Positions 38,830 to 49,031 of a stretch of 64,000 nucleotides of DNA are shown piece by piece. The position numbers were made by a program, and so were the translations under genes. The notes beneath the pieces were generated by a model that was not told where the DNA came from, ran no database searches, and saw only the letters and a list, made by a program, of their open reading frames with translations. Source of the DNA: Cytophagales bacterium (lineage in GTDB: Bacteria; Bacteroidota; Bacteroidia; Cytophagales; Cyclobacteriaceae); assembly GCA_013298505.1 (NCBI GenBank), contig JAAFHY010000004.1, positions 38,421 through 102,420 on the forward strand, given 5' to 3'. Position 1 is the first letter of the stretch. Every line of letters starts with the position of its first letter.

Positions 38830-40134
38830 TTACTTAGATTTTGGTTTCAACCCAAACAAAAACCGCATCACATTAAACGGCTGAATCAACAAAAGATAAA
38901 AGGCTGCACAGCTTACCAGCGTAAGAAAGCAAATCGTCCAATACTTGGCGGCAATCGACCATGGCAGTTGGCAGATGTAGTAGCCAATGGCTATGATGAC
39001 TGTCTGGTGCAAAATGTAGAACGGGTAAAGTCCTTCGCTGATTTTTGACAGCCACGGATGTGGCTTGTTTAAGTAGTGTTGACCGTAGGCGATAATGGTA
39101 ATCACCGTAAACCAACTGACGAAGATGGCAATTACATCAAAGACTGTTTCGACTTGGTCATCTGTCCAGGGAAGTACAATCAAATCACGAAAGTGGAAAT
39201 AGCAGATATAAAACGGAATGATGGATATGATAGTAGCGATGAGCAAATGTTTACGGTTATTGCCAATCGCCTGCCACAGTGCAGGGAAGGAATAACAAAT
39301 AATTCCCATCACAAAAAATATAAAATAGAAAGTGAAGTATGCCCAGTCTTTAAGTAGATCATGGGTTTCTTCGGGAAAATAAGGTCTAAGAATGATTTGC
39401 GTAAACAGAATGAAAACAGAAGGAATAAAAAGTAACGCAGCCGGAGATGACAACAGCCATAAATATTTTTGCTTAAAATTCTCTGACTTGGGCGAACAGA
39501 GGTACTTTAGAAAAGGTAATGCCATCATCGAATAGATGAGCAAATACAAAATAAACCACAGGTGGTGCCAGCTAAAACTTCCTTTAGGATATGGAACAAA
39601 ATTAAAAACCGTTTTGTAAAAATCCCAATAGCCTGAGTACTCTTTGATATGCTCATAATAAATCTGCGGAGGCACAATAACGAACATGCCAAAAATCAAT
39701 GGAATGAACAATCGCTTAAATCTCTCCACACGAAATTTAGCAGGAGTGCGTTTACCCAACGCCATATAAGTGCCCGCTCCTGAAATGAAAAGTAAGAGAG
39801 GCATCCTGAAATAATGCGACCAAATCATCCAATACTGAAAAGAATAGCTCAGCTCGTTATTTTTCACATGCCAGCCCCAGTGGTTGAACCACATGCCTGT
39901 GTGAAAAAAAAGTAAGATGGCGATGGCAATAAAGCGCAGCCAGTCGAGGTCGTATCTTCGTTGTTCGTTAATGGTTGGTTCATAATCAGATTTTTTTTCG
40001 GCAAAGAAACGGGCATGACTCGCCCAAGTAAGGCTCTTTTTATAGTCTAGGAGGCCGATTTTATAAAGTCGAACACAGTTTGTGCTCGTTTTCCAACCTT
40101 CTGGCGGTGCTTCGTGTCTTAGGTATGGAAACAA
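38830..40134 (-). CDS. Acyltransferase 3 family membrane protein (start uncertain)
   Basis: RRYDLDWLRFIAIAILLFFHTGMW, LLLFISGAGTYMALGKRT, WHHLWFILYLLIYS. Confidence 0.85.
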   Translation of the reverse strand: MFPYLRHEAPPEGWKTSTNCVRLYKIGLLDYKKSLTWASHARFFAEKKSDYEPTINEQRRYDLDWLRFIAIAILLFFHTGMWFNHWGWHVKNNELSYSFQYWMIWSHYFRMPLLLFISGAGTYMALGKRTPAKFRVERFKRLFIPLIFGMFVIVPPQIYYEHIKEYSGYWDFYKTVFNFVPYPKGSFSWHHLWFILYLLIYSMMALPFLKYLCSPKSENFKQKYLWLLSSPAALLFIPSVFILFTQIILRPYFPEETHDLLKDWAYFTFYFIFFVMGIICYSFPALWQAIGNNRKHLLIATIISIIPFYICYFHFRDLIVLPWTDDQVETVFDVIAIFVSWFTVITIIAYGQHYLNKPHPWLSKISEGLYPFYILHQTVIIAIGYYICQLPWSIAAKYWTICFLTLVSCAAFYLLLIQPFNVMRFLFGLKPKSK

Positions 40135-40145
40135 AAAATAACATT

Positions 40146-40583
40146 ATGAGAAAATTAATCATTCTGCTAGTATTTGGACTGGCAAGTTGTTCGAATGAGT
40201 TGTCTTTGATTGAAATGACGAAAGAGTTGGATGCATCAAGTCAACAAAAGTGGGTGCTGGTAAAAATGACGGGAGGGTTTGGAATAGGGTCTACCACAGG
40301 GTCAGCGATGCAGTGGCAGGAATATTATATTTTTAACAACGATGGTACGTTTAGCAGGTATCGCCAACAAGATAATGCTACGAAGTCAGCGAACGGAACA
40401 TTTACCACTGTGACCGAATCGGATCAACAATTTCTGGAGTTAACATATTCAAGTGGAGATGAACTGAAAACAAGTTGTTATCCAAAAGAACGATTGCATT
40501 CTGTCTCGGCCTATCGGTTGCAAGGAACTTGGGGACACTGCGATGGCCCAACGCTTGAATACGCAAGGCCAAGCGATCAATAA
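40146..40583 (+). CDS. Small hypothetical lipoprotein (lipocalin-like length)
   Basis: MRKLIILLVFGLASCSNEL lipobox; QQKWVLVKMTGG... Confidence 0.7.
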   Translation: MRKLIILLVFGLASCSNELSLIEMTKELDASSQQKWVLVKMTGGFGIGSTTGSAMQWQEYYIFNNDGTFSRYRQQDNATKSANGTFTTVTESDQQFLELTYSSGDELKTSCYPKERLHSVSAYRLQGTWGHCDGPTLEYARPSDQ

Positions 40584-40622
40584 TTTTTTAACAGATGTAG
40601 GGAGGGTAGGGAAAGTGGGGCA

Positions 40623-41762
40623 TTAGCCCCTCTTTTGTTTTTCTGATAAATTTCTCCATTCACTGGGCGTCATCGCTACTATTTTTTTAAAAGCTGTATT
40701 GAAAGAAGATTTAGAATTGTATCCCACTTGCTCGGCAATCTCCTCCACTTTGATGTTGGGTTGGTCATTTAGCAATTGCTTCGCTTCTTCTACGCGGTAT
40801 TCTGCGGTCATTTCAAAAAAACTTTTGCCCAAGCCATCGTTGATTACTTGTGAAAGCTGGTGGGTGGAAATTTTAAGTTGACCGGCCAAATCTGGGAGCG
40901 AAAACTCAGGTCTCAAAAAAGGTTTCTCTGATTTCATTAAGACTGACAATTTTTCAAGAATTGCTTTTTGGTCTTCAGCAGAAAGAGATGACCTCTTGTA
41001 TTTCTGTGGCTCCGATAAATTGGGTTGTCTGAAAAACCCTGACTGGCGCACCACCTGAAAGCTGATGATATAAATCGGCACCGTCATGTAGGCAGCAAAC
41101 AAGTGGTCGCCCAAGTCATCTTTATTGACGAGCTTGACCACAAAAATTAACACAGTCACAATCAAAACCTGTAGTAGCGATGAGCGCAGTTTTTTAAATG
41201 CTTCCAGTTCCGTTCTCCAAAATGATTGGTTTCTCCCTTTGAACGCTTGAAGGATTATCCAAAACCCGAGAAACACATAAATAGTCAAGTGTGCCAATAT
41301 AAACTCAGAGTGATACTGTGGCGTGAAAAAACTTTCGGTCTCCACAAAAGAAAGCCCAGGCGGATGATAAGCTCCAACCCAAGCATTGTACTTTGCCGCG
41401 TTACCCTGTATCAAAAAAGGCACTTGTAACCCGAGCCAAATAAGAGCCGGGATAAAATGCAAGTACCATTTACTTCCCGCTTTGCCATCAATCAGGCAAA
41501 CAATCATCAAGTAAAACGAGGGGCCAATCAGAAAAGCAAACGACTCAGAATAATCCACCAACCACAACACATTCAAAATGAAACCAGTGTAGCAAAGCAA
41601 AATCTCGAAGCCGCAAGCCGCCAAGGCTGCAATCATGATTCCCTGAAAAAAATTGGCCTGAACCTTTCTGTTTTCTTTTGAAAAGAAAAATAAGCAGAGG
41701 AAAACCGCTTGAACGATTCCTAGAAAAATGAAAATTGAGTAAAGGTCGATTTTATGCACCAT
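40623..41762 (-). CDS. AraC-family regulator with N-terminal multi-TM domain
   Basis: Seven-TM-like N-term; LAGQLKISTHQLSQVINDGLGKSFFEMTAEYRVEEAKQLL...VEEIAEQVGYNSKSSFNTAFKKIVAMTPSEWR; ATG at 41762. Confidence 0.92.
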   Translation of the reverse strand: MVHKIDLYSIFIFLGIVQAVFLCLFFFSKENRKVQANFFQGIMIAALAACGFEILLCYTGFILNVLWLVDYSESFAFLIGPSFYLMIVCLIDGKAGSKWYLHFIPALIWLGLQVPFLIQGNAAKYNAWVGAYHPPGLSFVETESFFTPQYHSEFILAHLTIYVFLGFWIILQAFKGRNQSFWRTELEAFKKLRSSLLQVLIVTVLIFVVKLVNKDDLGDHLFAAYMTVPIYIISFQVVRQSGFFRQPNLSEPQKYKRSSLSAEDQKAILEKLSVLMKSEKPFLRPEFSLPDLAGQLKISTHQLSQVINDGLGKSFFEMTAEYRVEEAKQLLNDQPNIKVEEIAEQVGYNSKSSFNTAFKKIVAMTPSEWRNLSEKQKRG

Positions 41763-41801
41763 CGGATTCTGGCAGAAGATGCAAAGTAATATATTTGGGT
41801 T

Positions 41802-42320
41802 ATGTATGCTCAAATTTTAAAGGCGCAATTGAATGATGCGCAAGCCATCAACCAACTTGTCAACTCTGCTTACCGCGGAGAGGGTTCAAAACAAGGCTGG
41901 ACCACCGAAGCTGACTTACTAGATGGCACCCGCATTGATGAGGCGGCTGTAGCCGAATTGATTGCAAAACCTGACACAACCATTCTTAAATATGTGGAGG
42001 GCGATCAGATTATTGGATGTGTTGAACTACGCAAGGAAAAAGACAAATTGTATTTGGGAATGCTATCGGTAGCGCCCAACACACAAGGCAAAGGAGTTGG
42101 CAAAAAACTGTTGATAGCGGGTGAAGACCACGCGAAATCACTTAACATCGATACGATGGTTATGACGGTGATCTCCGTTCGCAATGAGTTAATTGATTGG
42201 TATGTGCGCCATGGCTATCAGCTCACGGGCGAAACAAAACCGTTTGTTGTACCGGATACACGGTGGGGCATTCCGAAACGGCAATTAGAATTTGTGGTGT
42301 TGGAAAAAAGGCTCAGTTGA
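41802..42320 (+). CDS. GNAT-family N-acetyltransferase
   Basis: LYLGMLSVAPNTQGKGVGKKLLIAGEDHAKS. Confidence 0.9.
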   Translation: MYAQILKAQLNDAQAINQLVNSAYRGEGSKQGWTTEADLLDGTRIDEAAVAELIAKPDTTILKYVEGDQIIGCVELRKEKDKLYLGMLSVAPNTQGKGVGKKLLIAGEDHAKSLNIDTMVMTVISVRNELIDWYVRHGYQLTGETKPFVVPDTRWGIPKRQLEFVVLEKRLS

Positions 42321-42336
42321 GTTTTGTACATACAAA

Positions 42337-43035
42337 ATGCCAGTTTCCTACTCCTTGAAAAAATTGTTAAAGAAAATCCGAAGTCTGTTTCTGATTTTAG
42401 TTGTATTTCAGTTTGCCTATATCATTGCGCTGAAGTGGGTTGATCCTCCGCTCACCATTACGCAGTTGGTTAGTTTCTTTCAAGGGCATGGCTTATCGCG
42501 CGATTATGTTTCGAAAGAAAACATTTCACCCAATGCACGACTGGCCGTAATGGCTTCGGAAGATCAGTTGTTCCCCGAACACAATGGCTTTGATTTGAAA
42601 AGCATAAAAAAGGCATTCGAAAGCAACAAAAAAAAGCCAAAGCGAATACGAGGCGCATCCACTATCAGCCAACAAGTGGCGAAAAATGTTTTTTTGTGGC
42701 AAGGTCGCAGCTGGGTGCGCAAAGGGTTAGAGGTGTATTTCACTTTTATGATTGAATGGATTTGGGGAAAGGAGCGAATATTGGAAGTGTATTTAAACGT
42801 TGCTGAAATGGGGAAAGGAATTTTTGGCATTGAGGCCGCCAGTCGCCATTACTATAAAAAACCAGCCAAAAAATTAACACGCACCGAGGCCGCCCAGATT
42901 GCAGCGATACTTCCCAACCCCAAAAAATATCTGATCAAACCGATCTCTAACTATGTGCAAAAGCGTGCCAACTGGATACAGCGGCAAATGAATAATTTGG
43001 AATCGGATCCTGACATTGAGGTACTTATCAAATAG
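42337..43035 (+). CDS. mtgA: Monofunctional peptidoglycan transglycosylase
   Basis: VMASEDQLFPEHNGFD, RGASTISQQVAKNVFLWQGRSWVRKGLE, EVYLNVAEMGKGIFGIEAASRHYYKK (GT51). Confidence 0.95.
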   Translation: MPVSYSLKKLLKKIRSLFLILVVFQFAYIIALKWVDPPLTITQLVSFFQGHGLSRDYVSKENISPNARLAVMASEDQLFPEHNGFDLKSIKKAFESNKKKPKRIRGASTISQQVAKNVFLWQGRSWVRKGLEVYFTFMIEWIWGKERILEVYLNVAEMGKGIFGIEAASRHYYKKPAKKLTRTEAAQIAAILPNPKKYLIKPISNYVQKRANWIQRQMNNLESDPDIEVLIK

Positions 43036-43047
43036 ATAAAACCCAGA

Positions 43048-43287
43048 ATGGACATCCAAGTTTCCAAAGGTGAATTTAAAAACTTGTATTTCAGATTCGC
43101 TCAGCCAAATAGTGGTTGGACGGCAGACTATTGGCATCAATTTTTTGAATGCGAAATATTGGCGAAGTACTATTTTGAACAACCACATTCGCCCACGGCC
43201 AATCGAATGATGATTTCATCTGGCAATGGAAGTCATCGCATGTTTTTCTTGACAGAAGGCGCGGAGGAATCATTTTTTGGGTCGTAG
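43048..43287 (+). CDS. Small hypothetical protein (79 aa)
   Basis: Complete ORF between mtgA and the aminopeptidase gene; no recognised family. Confidence 0.5.
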   Translation: MDIQVSKGEFKNLYFRFAQPNSGWTADYWHQFFECEILAKYYFEQPHSPTANRMMISSGNGSHRMFFLTEGAEESFFGS

Positions 43288-43388
43288 TTCTCCATTCTTG
43301 CCTTACGAACAAAAATCTGTGACTTTAAAAAATTACTGCTAAAAGTATGCTCTCAATTCTCTATTTTTAGCGACTAACAAAAAATTGT

Positions 43389-44855
43389 ATGAGATATCTT
43401 ATAACCGTATTCGCCTTTTTAGTTGCATTCCCGCTGTTTTCACAAAACCCAGATTTGCCCTCTGATTTCCTTACAAAGGAATTTCACAAAGAGAGAAGAG
43501 AAAAACTGCGTGCTAAACTGCCGACCAATTCGGTAGCGGTATTTTTTGCCAGTCCGGTACGCAACCGCGCCAACGATGTAGACTATGTTTATCATCAGGA
43601 TCCCGATTTTTTCTACTTGAGCGGTTACAAAGAGCCCCATGCAGTACTCTTTATTTTTAAAGACATACAAACGGCTAACAACGGTACGCAATACAATGAA
43701 ATTCTATTTGTTCAACCCCGCAATGAACAACAGGAAATGTGGACTGGCCGTAGATTGGGTGAGAAGGGAGTAAAAGATGTGCTGGGCTTTTCGCAAGCTT
43801 TTAATAATACAGAGTTTAAACGTTACGATGTGAACTTTTCTAAGTTCGATAAAATACTTTTTACAGATTTTTTCAACGATGTACGTAACGACCCACGCGA
43901 TTCTTCGGATATGTTCGATTTGCAAGCGCAGTTCAAAGCGAAAGTAAATTATCCTGATAAGAAAGGAGTGACGTTGACTGTCGAGCCAACGAAGAATAAC
44001 TTAGATATGGCAGGTCTGGATCCTATTATGGATGACTTGCGCGGTATTAAAGCTCCTGAGGAATTGAGCATGGTGAAACGTGCGGTACAAATTTCTTGTA
44101 TGGGTCAACTCGAAGTGATGAAGGCGATGAAACCTGGCATGAGCGAACGCGAAATCCAAGGGATTCATGAATTTGTGTTTAAAAAATACCAAGCGGAAGA
44201 TTTGGGTTATCCTTCTATAGTAGGTGCCGGTCACAACGGATGTATTCTTCACTACATCGACAACTACAAACCCAATATCTCTAATAAAGAATTAATTCTG
44301 ATGGACTTGGGTGCCGAATATCGTGGCTATACGGCTGACATTACCCGCACCATCCCGGTTAACGGAAAATTCTCGCCCGAGCAAAAGATGATTTATGAGT
44401 TGGTTTTGAAAGCACAGGAAGAGGCTATGAAAATCTGTAAGCCGGGCGCTACCTTTCGCGAGCTGACGGCTGCCACACGTATCACGGTCAATAAAGGATT
44501 GGTTGAATTAGGCATCATTAAAAATCCAGATGAAAAAAACACCTACTATCCTCATGGCTGCTGCCATCACATTGGCTTAGATGTGCACGACCGCGGCACC
44601 TACGACAAGTTGCAAGAGAATATGATCATCACCATCGAGCCGGGCATTTACATTCCCGAAGGAGCTCCTTGCGATAAAAAATGGTGGGGCATAGCGGTGC
44701 GAATTGAAGACGACTACCTGATTACCAAAGCAGGATACGAGCATTTATCGGCTCTCGCACCTCGCACCGTAAAAGACATTGAAGCCGCAATGAAGTTGTC
44801 GAGCCCTCTGGATAATTTTATTTTACCAGAGTTGGGTAAAGAGAAGAAGAACTGA
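43389..44855 (+). CDS. Xaa-Pro aminopeptidase (M24B)
   Basis: Signal peptide; FFASPVRNRANDVDYVYHQDPDFFYLSGY; IVGAGHNGCILHY, LMDLGAEYRGYTADITRTIPVNG, HHIGLDVHD, TIEPGIYIPE. Confidence 0.95.
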   Translation: MRYLITVFAFLVAFPLFSQNPDLPSDFLTKEFHKERREKLRAKLPTNSVAVFFASPVRNRANDVDYVYHQDPDFFYLSGYKEPHAVLFIFKDIQTANNGTQYNEILFVQPRNEQQEMWTGRRLGEKGVKDVLGFSQAFNNTEFKRYDVNFSKFDKILFTDFFNDVRNDPRDSSDMFDLQAQFKAKVNYPDKKGVTLTVEPTKNNLDMAGLDPIMDDLRGIKAPEELSMVKRAVQISCMGQLEVMKAMKPGMSEREIQGIHEFVFKKYQAEDLGYPSIVGAGHNGCILHYIDNYKPNISNKELILMDLGAEYRGYTADITRTIPVNGKFSPEQKMIYELVLKAQEEAMKICKPGATFRELTAATRITVNKGLVELGIIKNPDEKNTYYPHGCCHHIGLDVHDRGTYDKLQENMIITIEPGIYIPEGAPCDKKWWGIAVRIEDDYLITKAGYEHLSALAPRTVKDIEAAMKLSSPLDNFILPELGKEKKN

Positions 44856-44875
44856 TTATACAAGGAGTCATCTTA

Positions 44876-45016
44876 ATGACCACACTTTTACCCATTGCCC
44901 TTGGCATCACTATGCTAGGGCTGGGTTTGTTGCTTTCAATAGAAGACTTTAAGTACGTGATCAATAGATGCATTTACCTTTTTATCCCAAAGGCACTACG
45001 ATCAAAATGCGATTAA
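44876..45016 (+). CDS. Small single-TM protein, 46 aa (not in ORF track)
   Basis: Hand translation MTTLLPIALGITMLGLGLLLSIEDFKYVINRCIYLFIPKALRSKCD*; AGGAG at 44863-44867, about 8 nt before ATG. Confidence 0.5.
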   Translation: MTTLLPIALGITMLGLGLLLSIEDFKYVINRCIYLFIPKALRSKCD

Positions 45017-46059
45017 CCTAGACTTTTAATATCAATCACAAAGCGGTAGCGCACATCATTTTTCGCCATGCGTTCGTAGGCATTATTGATTTCTTGAATC
45101 GGAATCAATTCAACATCGGCTACAATGTTTTTCTCTGCGCAGTAGTCAAGCATTTCCTGTGTTTCCTTTATGCCGCCAATGGACGATCCGGTAATGCTTC
45201 TTCGATTGGTTAAAATATCAAACGGCCGCACTACAGGGGCTTGTGCCGGAATACCTACAATCAACATGGTGCCATCTAATCCTAATAATTTCAAATAAGG
45301 AGAATAATCATGATTAGCAGAGACAGTGTTGAGTAACACATCAAACTGACCGCGATGCTGGCGCATTTGTTTTTCATCAGACGAAAGTAAAAAATGATGA
45401 GCGCCTAATCGTTTGGCATCGGCTTCTTTGGAGGCAGATGAACTGATGAGTGTTACTTCGGCACCAAAGTTGGCCGCGAATTTTAAACCCATGTGGCCAA
45501 GTCCGCCCAGCCCGATGATGCCCACTTTCATGCTTTTGCCCACTTTGGCATAACGCAATGGTGAGTACGTAGTGATGCCTGCGCACAGCAACGGAGCCAC
45601 TGCTTTGAGGTCTAACTTCTCAGAAATGTGCAGCACATATTTTTTATCGACTACAATTTGTGAGGAGTAACCACCCTGTGCAATGGTTTTGCCATCGCGC
45701 TCATACGCGTTGTAGGTGCCTGTCATTCCTTCTTCGCAATATTGCTCTAAGTCGTTCATGCAATTTTTACACGTACGGCAAGAGTCTACCATCACACCTA
45801 CACCTGCCAGTTCGCCAACAACAAATTCAGTTACATTAGCACCCACTCGCGTTACTTTTCCTACAATTTCATGACCGGGCACCATGGGGTACATCGAGCC
45901 GCCCCATTCGTTGCGCGCCTGGTGCAAGTCGCTGTGACAAACACCGCAATACAGAATTTCTACTTGCACATCATCCGGACGAAGATCTCTTCGCTCAAAT
46001 TGAAAGGGTACGAGTGGTGTGGTAGCGCTGAGAGCAGCATAGGCTTTGGTAGGGAGCAT
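45013..46059 (-). CDS. Zinc-dependent NAD(P) alcohol dehydrogenase (CAD/YahK type)
   Basis: CGVCHSDLHQARNEWG, VPGHEIVGKV, GVGVMVDSCRTCKNC, GLGGLGHMGLKFA. Confidence 0.95.
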   Translation of the reverse strand: MLPTKAYAALSATTPLVPFQFERRDLRPDDVQVEILYCGVCHSDLHQARNEWGGSMYPMVPGHEIVGKVTRVGANVTEFVVGELAGVGVMVDSCRTCKNCMNDLEQYCEEGMTGTYNAYERDGKTIAQGGYSSQIVVDKKYVLHISEKLDLKAVAPLLCAGITTYSPLRYAKVGKSMKVGIIGLGGLGHMGLKFAANFGAEVTLISSSASKEADAKRLGAHHFLLSSDEKQMRQHRGQFDVLLNTVSANHDYSPYLKLLGLDGTMLIVGIPAQAPVVRPFDILTNRRSITGSSIGGIKETQEMLDYCAEKNIVADVELIPIQEINNAYERMAKNDVRYRFVIDIKSLG

Positions 46060-46143
46060 AGTTCTTTTAATTAAGTACTTCTATTTTTTCTTAGATGAGC
46101 TTTGTGCTTTCGTGCCTTGTGTCTATAGTTCTGTTTTCAATGA

Positions 46144-47337
46144 TTAAGGAGTATTCACTTCATGAAAACCACCCTCAGAGTTATCTGTCCAACTCATCGG
46201 ATAATTTTTGTCAATAAACTCCAATGATTGATCCGTTAAATGAAGTGGATGAAACGTATCGATCATCACAGCCAATTCATGCGTTTCCTTAGCTCCGATG
46301 CTTTTTTCTACCGTGCCCGGATGCGGGCCGTGTGGTAAGCCACCCGGGTGCAACGTGAAAGATCCACGCTCAATGCCCCTGCGACTCATAAAATTTCCTT
46401 CTGCATAATAGAGCACTTCATCGCTATCAATGTTGCTGTGATTGTACGGTGCCGGAATCGCCTGCGGATGGTAATCAAACAGACGCGGTACAAAAGAACA
46501 CACCACAAAATTGCGCGCCTGAAATGTTTGATGCACTGGTGGCGGTTGATGAATGCGTCCAGTGATCGGCTCGAAGTCGTGGATGGAAAAAGCATACGGC
46601 CACAAAAACCCGTCCCACCCAACCAAATCCAGCGGACTGTAATCATACAGGTAATGATGAAGGAAACCCTGTTTTTTTATTTTTACTAAAAAATCACCAC
46701 GACTGGTGTCGGTGATTAATTCATAAGGCGCACGAATATCTCGTTCGCAATAGGGCGAGTGCTCTAGCAACTGACCTAAATCATTACGGTAGCGCTTAAC
46801 GGTTTCAATAGGCGAAGCGGATTCAGTAATTAATAAACGAAGCGGTCCTTCTTCAAACTCAAATTTGTAAATCACTGTGCGCGGAATGATGATGTAATCG
46901 CCCTGACGTACATCCAACTTTCCAAAAGGAGAAATTAAAACACCTTTTCCATCGTGCACGAAAATCAGTTCATCGCCTTCTGCATTTTTATAAAAGTAAT
47001 CCATCTTGCGCTGTTTAGGCGAACAAATGGAAATAGAGCAATCATTATTCATCATTAACACTTTACGTGCCGATAAATAATCGTCTCCGGTGGAGGCCAC
47101 CTTTGAGGTATTCAAATGCGTTTGTCGCAAAGCATAGTCATCAATCCGTTTTGCCCCATAGCGTGTAGGCTCGCCAATGGATTTGATGCGCGTGGGCGGA
47201 TAGACGTGATATAGCGTGGAATATATACTGGAAAATCCTTCTGAGCTTACCAATTCCTCTTTGTACAAACTGCCATCGGGCTGGCGAAATTGCGTGTGAC
47301 GTTTGGGCGGGATTTTTCCGAGTCGGTGGTAGTACAT
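46144..47337 (-). CDS. hmgA: Homogentisate 1,2-dioxygenase family protein
   Basis: MYYHRLGKIPPKRHTQFRQPDGSLY; PVHQTFQARNFVVCSFVPRLFDYHPQAIPAPYNHSNIDSDEVLYY; HPGGLPHGPHPG. Confidence 0.9.
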   Translation of the reverse strand: MYYHRLGKIPPKRHTQFRQPDGSLYKEELVSSEGFSSIYSTLYHVYPPTRIKSIGEPTRYGAKRIDDYALRQTHLNTSKVASTGDDYLSARKVLMMNNDCSISICSPKQRKMDYFYKNAEGDELIFVHDGKGVLISPFGKLDVRQGDYIIIPRTVIYKFEFEEGPLRLLITESASPIETVKRYRNDLGQLLEHSPYCERDIRAPYELITDTSRGDFLVKIKKQGFLHHYLYDYSPLDLVGWDGFLWPYAFSIHDFEPITGRIHQPPPVHQTFQARNFVVCSFVPRLFDYHPQAIPAPYNHSNIDSDEVLYYAEGNFMSRRGIERGSFTLHPGGLPHGPHPGTVEKSIGAKETHELAVMIDTFHPLHLTDQSLEFIDKNYPMSWTDNSEGGFHEVNTP

Positions 47338-47432
47338 AACAATGAGATTTAGATCACAATTTAATGCAGTTAGACAAGAAAACGCAAAGACGACAAAACT
47401 TTACTTTGTCAGCCCAAAAGCAATTCAATCTT

Positions 47433-49007
47433 TTATCGTGCAGGCAACGGGTCGATAAAATTGCCTTTATATTTTCGCAAGCGATAAAAGAAAATATATC
47501 GCATCGGTTTATTAGCACGTGTAATCGTTACCGTGTCCATCGGTTCGATTTGTTCAAAATAGTTACCGAAGAGCTCCTGCGGATCACGGTAAAAATTACT
47601 CAACCCCACATGATAGTAATCTTTTCCTTTTTCAAGGCCACCGCGCTTGCTATTCAGCCACGCGTACATGTGAATGTCGTCCAACGTTCCCATGCCAAAA
47701 ACTTTTCGGTGATTGTATTGCGCTACATAAAAGTCCAAATGGGCAGCCGGAAACATTTTATTTGAAATAAGATCGGATTGCGGAGCCATGGTTCCTTGTG
47801 TCTCTTCCCGGGTAGCTACTTTTTTAAAAGCCTCATTTACCTGATGCCATCCGTACATATCCTGCGTGAAGTCATCTTCGCCAAAGGTTTTGATCTCCGA
47901 TGTTTTGCCAAGTTGTAAGGGTGAATAATTGATGAGCCAAACTGCAATGACCAGAAGTACACCCAAAAAAATAGATCCCGCTTTCATCCAGTACCGGGCC
48001 TTCACCTGATTTTCGTGCCAAGCCCAGTAGGCTGCTGCCAATACAATCAACGAAACAAAGGCTGGTGCTGACCAATGCGGTAACGTAGAACGAAATACAG
48101 AAAAGGATGTGAACACAGCCCACAGTGGTAGCGCTTGGCACAGAAGAATTTTTGCGTAAGAGGAATTGATAAACTCTTTTTTACGAAACCACGCTACCAA
48201 TGCAATCACAATCAAAACATAAACGATTGGATTGTTGTAGGCAACTTGACCCAACACTTCGGTGAGAAAATAATCGGGACGAATTTCCCATGCAGGTGTA
48301 ACACGACCCGAGTGGTAGTTGAAGCTGATAAAATTGTTTTGGATATTCCAGATTAATATTGGCAGTAGGAAAATGGCAGAAATCATTCCCGAGAGGTAAA
48401 AGGAAACTTCTTTCAGCCATTCGCGATTGAATAAAAACACGTAAACAAAAACACCAATCCATAAGAAGGCTCCCTGATATTTAGAGATCATGGCTAAGCC
48501 TGCATAAACTCCAAAAAGAAGAATTTTTTTGCGACTTTGGCTATCGATTGATTGAGCTGATAAAAAATCGAGCATTACCTCAAGCGCCAACAGCCAGAAC
48601 AATATAAGCGGTGAGTCAGGAATGAAAGAAAACCCCGCGATGATAAAGCAATAGATGGAACCTGTATAGAGATAGGCAGCATACAAGCCGGAGCGTTCGT
48701 CTTTTACTTTAACGCTAATGCGGTAGATTAGCCACGTGCTAATGGCTGATAAACAAATCGGACCAAAACGCAGAAAGAAGTCATCCGTAAAAAAATGATG
48801 AAGGGAAAAAATATCCCCAACAACTCCCACCATCAACGGATGATCAAAGTGACTCCAGTCAGGGAAGAGTACAAAGTTCCAGTAGTAAACTTCATCGATG
48901 CCCAACTCGAGCACCAGTGCTAAAACAATTCGCGTGGCAGTAGCAACGCCAATCAACGTCAACACTTTTTTTTCAATAGCAGACAAATGTTGCAAGCGGT
49001 TGATCAT
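47433..49007 (-). CDS. GT39/ArnT-like membrane glycosyltransferase
   Basis: LGIDEVYYWNFVLFPDWSHFDHPLMVG; multi-TM. Confidence 0.9.
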   Translation of the reverse strand: MINRLQHLSAIEKKVLTLIGVATATRIVLALVLELGIDEVYYWNFVLFPDWSHFDHPLMVGVVGDIFSLHHFFTDDFFLRFGPICLSAISTWLIYRISVKVKDERSGLYAAYLYTGSIYCFIIAGFSFIPDSPLILFWLLALEVMLDFLSAQSIDSQSRKKILLFGVYAGLAMISKYQGAFLWIGVFVYVFLFNREWLKEVSFYLSGMISAIFLLPILIWNIQNNFISFNYHSGRVTPAWEIRPDYFLTEVLGQVAYNNPIVYVLIVIALVAWFRKKEFINSSYAKILLCQALPLWAVFTSFSVFRSTLPHWSAPAFVSLIVLAAAYWAWHENQVKARYWMKAGSIFLGVLLVIAVWLINYSPLQLGKTSEIKTFGEDDFTQDMYGWHQVNEAFKKVATREETQGTMAPQSDLISNKMFPAAHLDFYVAQYNHRKVFGMGTLDDIHMYAWLNSKRGGLEKGKDYYHVGLSNFYRDPQELFGNYFEQIEPMDTVTITRANKPMRYIFFYRLRKYKGNFIDPLPAR

Positions 49008-49031
49008 GGTGAATTTGATTATGGCACGAAA

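Noticed and set aside
47364-47765. 133-aa plus ORF overlapping the GT39 3' end
   Set aside because: Antisense to the GT39 gene; no recognisable domain.
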